Positions 6,516 through 6,526 of a DNA stretch of 6,526 bases are shown one piece after another. The number at the start of each line of letters is the position of its first letter. Position 1 is the stretch's first letter. The notes under the pieces were generated by a model. It did no database searches. It was not told the DNA's origin and saw nothing but the letters and a program-made list of their open reading frames with translations. Source of the DNA: Verrucomicrobiota bacterium (lineage in GTDB: Bacteria > Verrucomicrobiota > Verrucomicrobiia > Limisphaerales > SXQI01); the NCBI GenBank assembly GCA_008933045.1, contig WBXJ01000162.1, forward strand, positions 1 through 6,526, written 5' to 3'. The position numbers and the translations under genes were made by a program.

Positions 6516-6525
6516 TCGCCGACAC
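6503..6525 (-). repeat. right terminal inverted repeat of the IS
   Basis: This is the complement of the left terminal repeat with four mismatches, ending CCGACAC one base before the window edge. It overlaps the outer copy of the 16-bp repeat. Confidence 0.75.
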
Positions 6526-6526
6526 A

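Larger units (their letters stand above)
5061..6525 (+). mobile_element. insertion sequence with a DDE integrase-core transposase (IS481/IS21-like)
   Basis: This element of about 1.46 kb is bounded by imperfect 23-bp inverted repeats (5061-5083 and 6503-6525, 19 of 23 matching). It carries subterminal repeats at both ends, a leader hairpin and one transposase gene that nearly fills it. The reading frame ends six bases before the right-end repeats, so there is no second gene of istB type, which argues against a standard IS21 element despite the similar multiple end repeats. The right repeat ends one base before the window edge, so the outer boundary and any target duplication on that side cannot be seen. 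The exact tip may be TGTCGG (5062) rather than GTGTCGG. It is inserted upstream of the isomerase/aldolase unit, with its transposase pointing away from that unit. Confidence 0.85.

Overview
The window looks like chromosomal DNA of a Gram-negative-type bacterium of moderate GC content. The style of the proteins and of the insertion sequence would fit Verrucomicrobiota or a relative, but no taxonomic marker is present, so this is tentative. It holds three blocks: the 3' end of a respiratory complex I (nuo) operon, a two-gene sugar isomerase/aldolase unit on the opposite strand, and an apparently complete insertion sequence (IS) reaching the right edge.

Block 1 (1-3046, + strand) contains the last codons of an upstream gene (probably nuoL), then nuoM and nuoN. 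NuoM and NuoN are antiporter-like membrane subunits of NADH:quinone oxidoreductase that carry protons across the membrane. NuoN has every charged residue expected in its proton path. NuoM has the TM5 and TM12 glutamates and the TM8 lysine, but the otherwise characteristic TM7 lysine is leucine. The nuo operon appears to end with nuoN.

Block 2 (3036-4938, - strand) reads towards nuoN. A class I xylose-isomerase-like TIM-barrel enzyme with a complete set of metal ligands is followed after 22 bp by a DhnA/FbaB-type class I aldolase with its Schiff-base lysine. The aldolase stop overlaps the nuoN stop by 11 bp, tail to tail, leaving no room for a terminator between the convergent genes. The pair suggests sugar isomerisation followed by aldol cleavage; the substrate is unknown and no kinase lies in the window.

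Block 3 (5061-6525) is an IS of about 1.46 kb with imperfect 23-bp terminal inverted repeats. Three copies of a 16-bp motif sit at the left end, spaced exactly 21 bp, and two inverted copies sit at the right end. A large hairpin lies in the leader, and one DDE integrase-core transposase fills the rest. The transposase frame has no ATG, GTG or TTG upstream of its conserved domain, so it uses a rare start codon, needs a frameshift, or has lost its start. The IS lies about 120 bp upstream of the isomerase start, within its presumed promoter region.

I did not find a clearly new multi-gene system. The points most worth a second look are the NuoM substitution, the transposase start and leader hairpin, and the regularly phased repeats at the IS ends.
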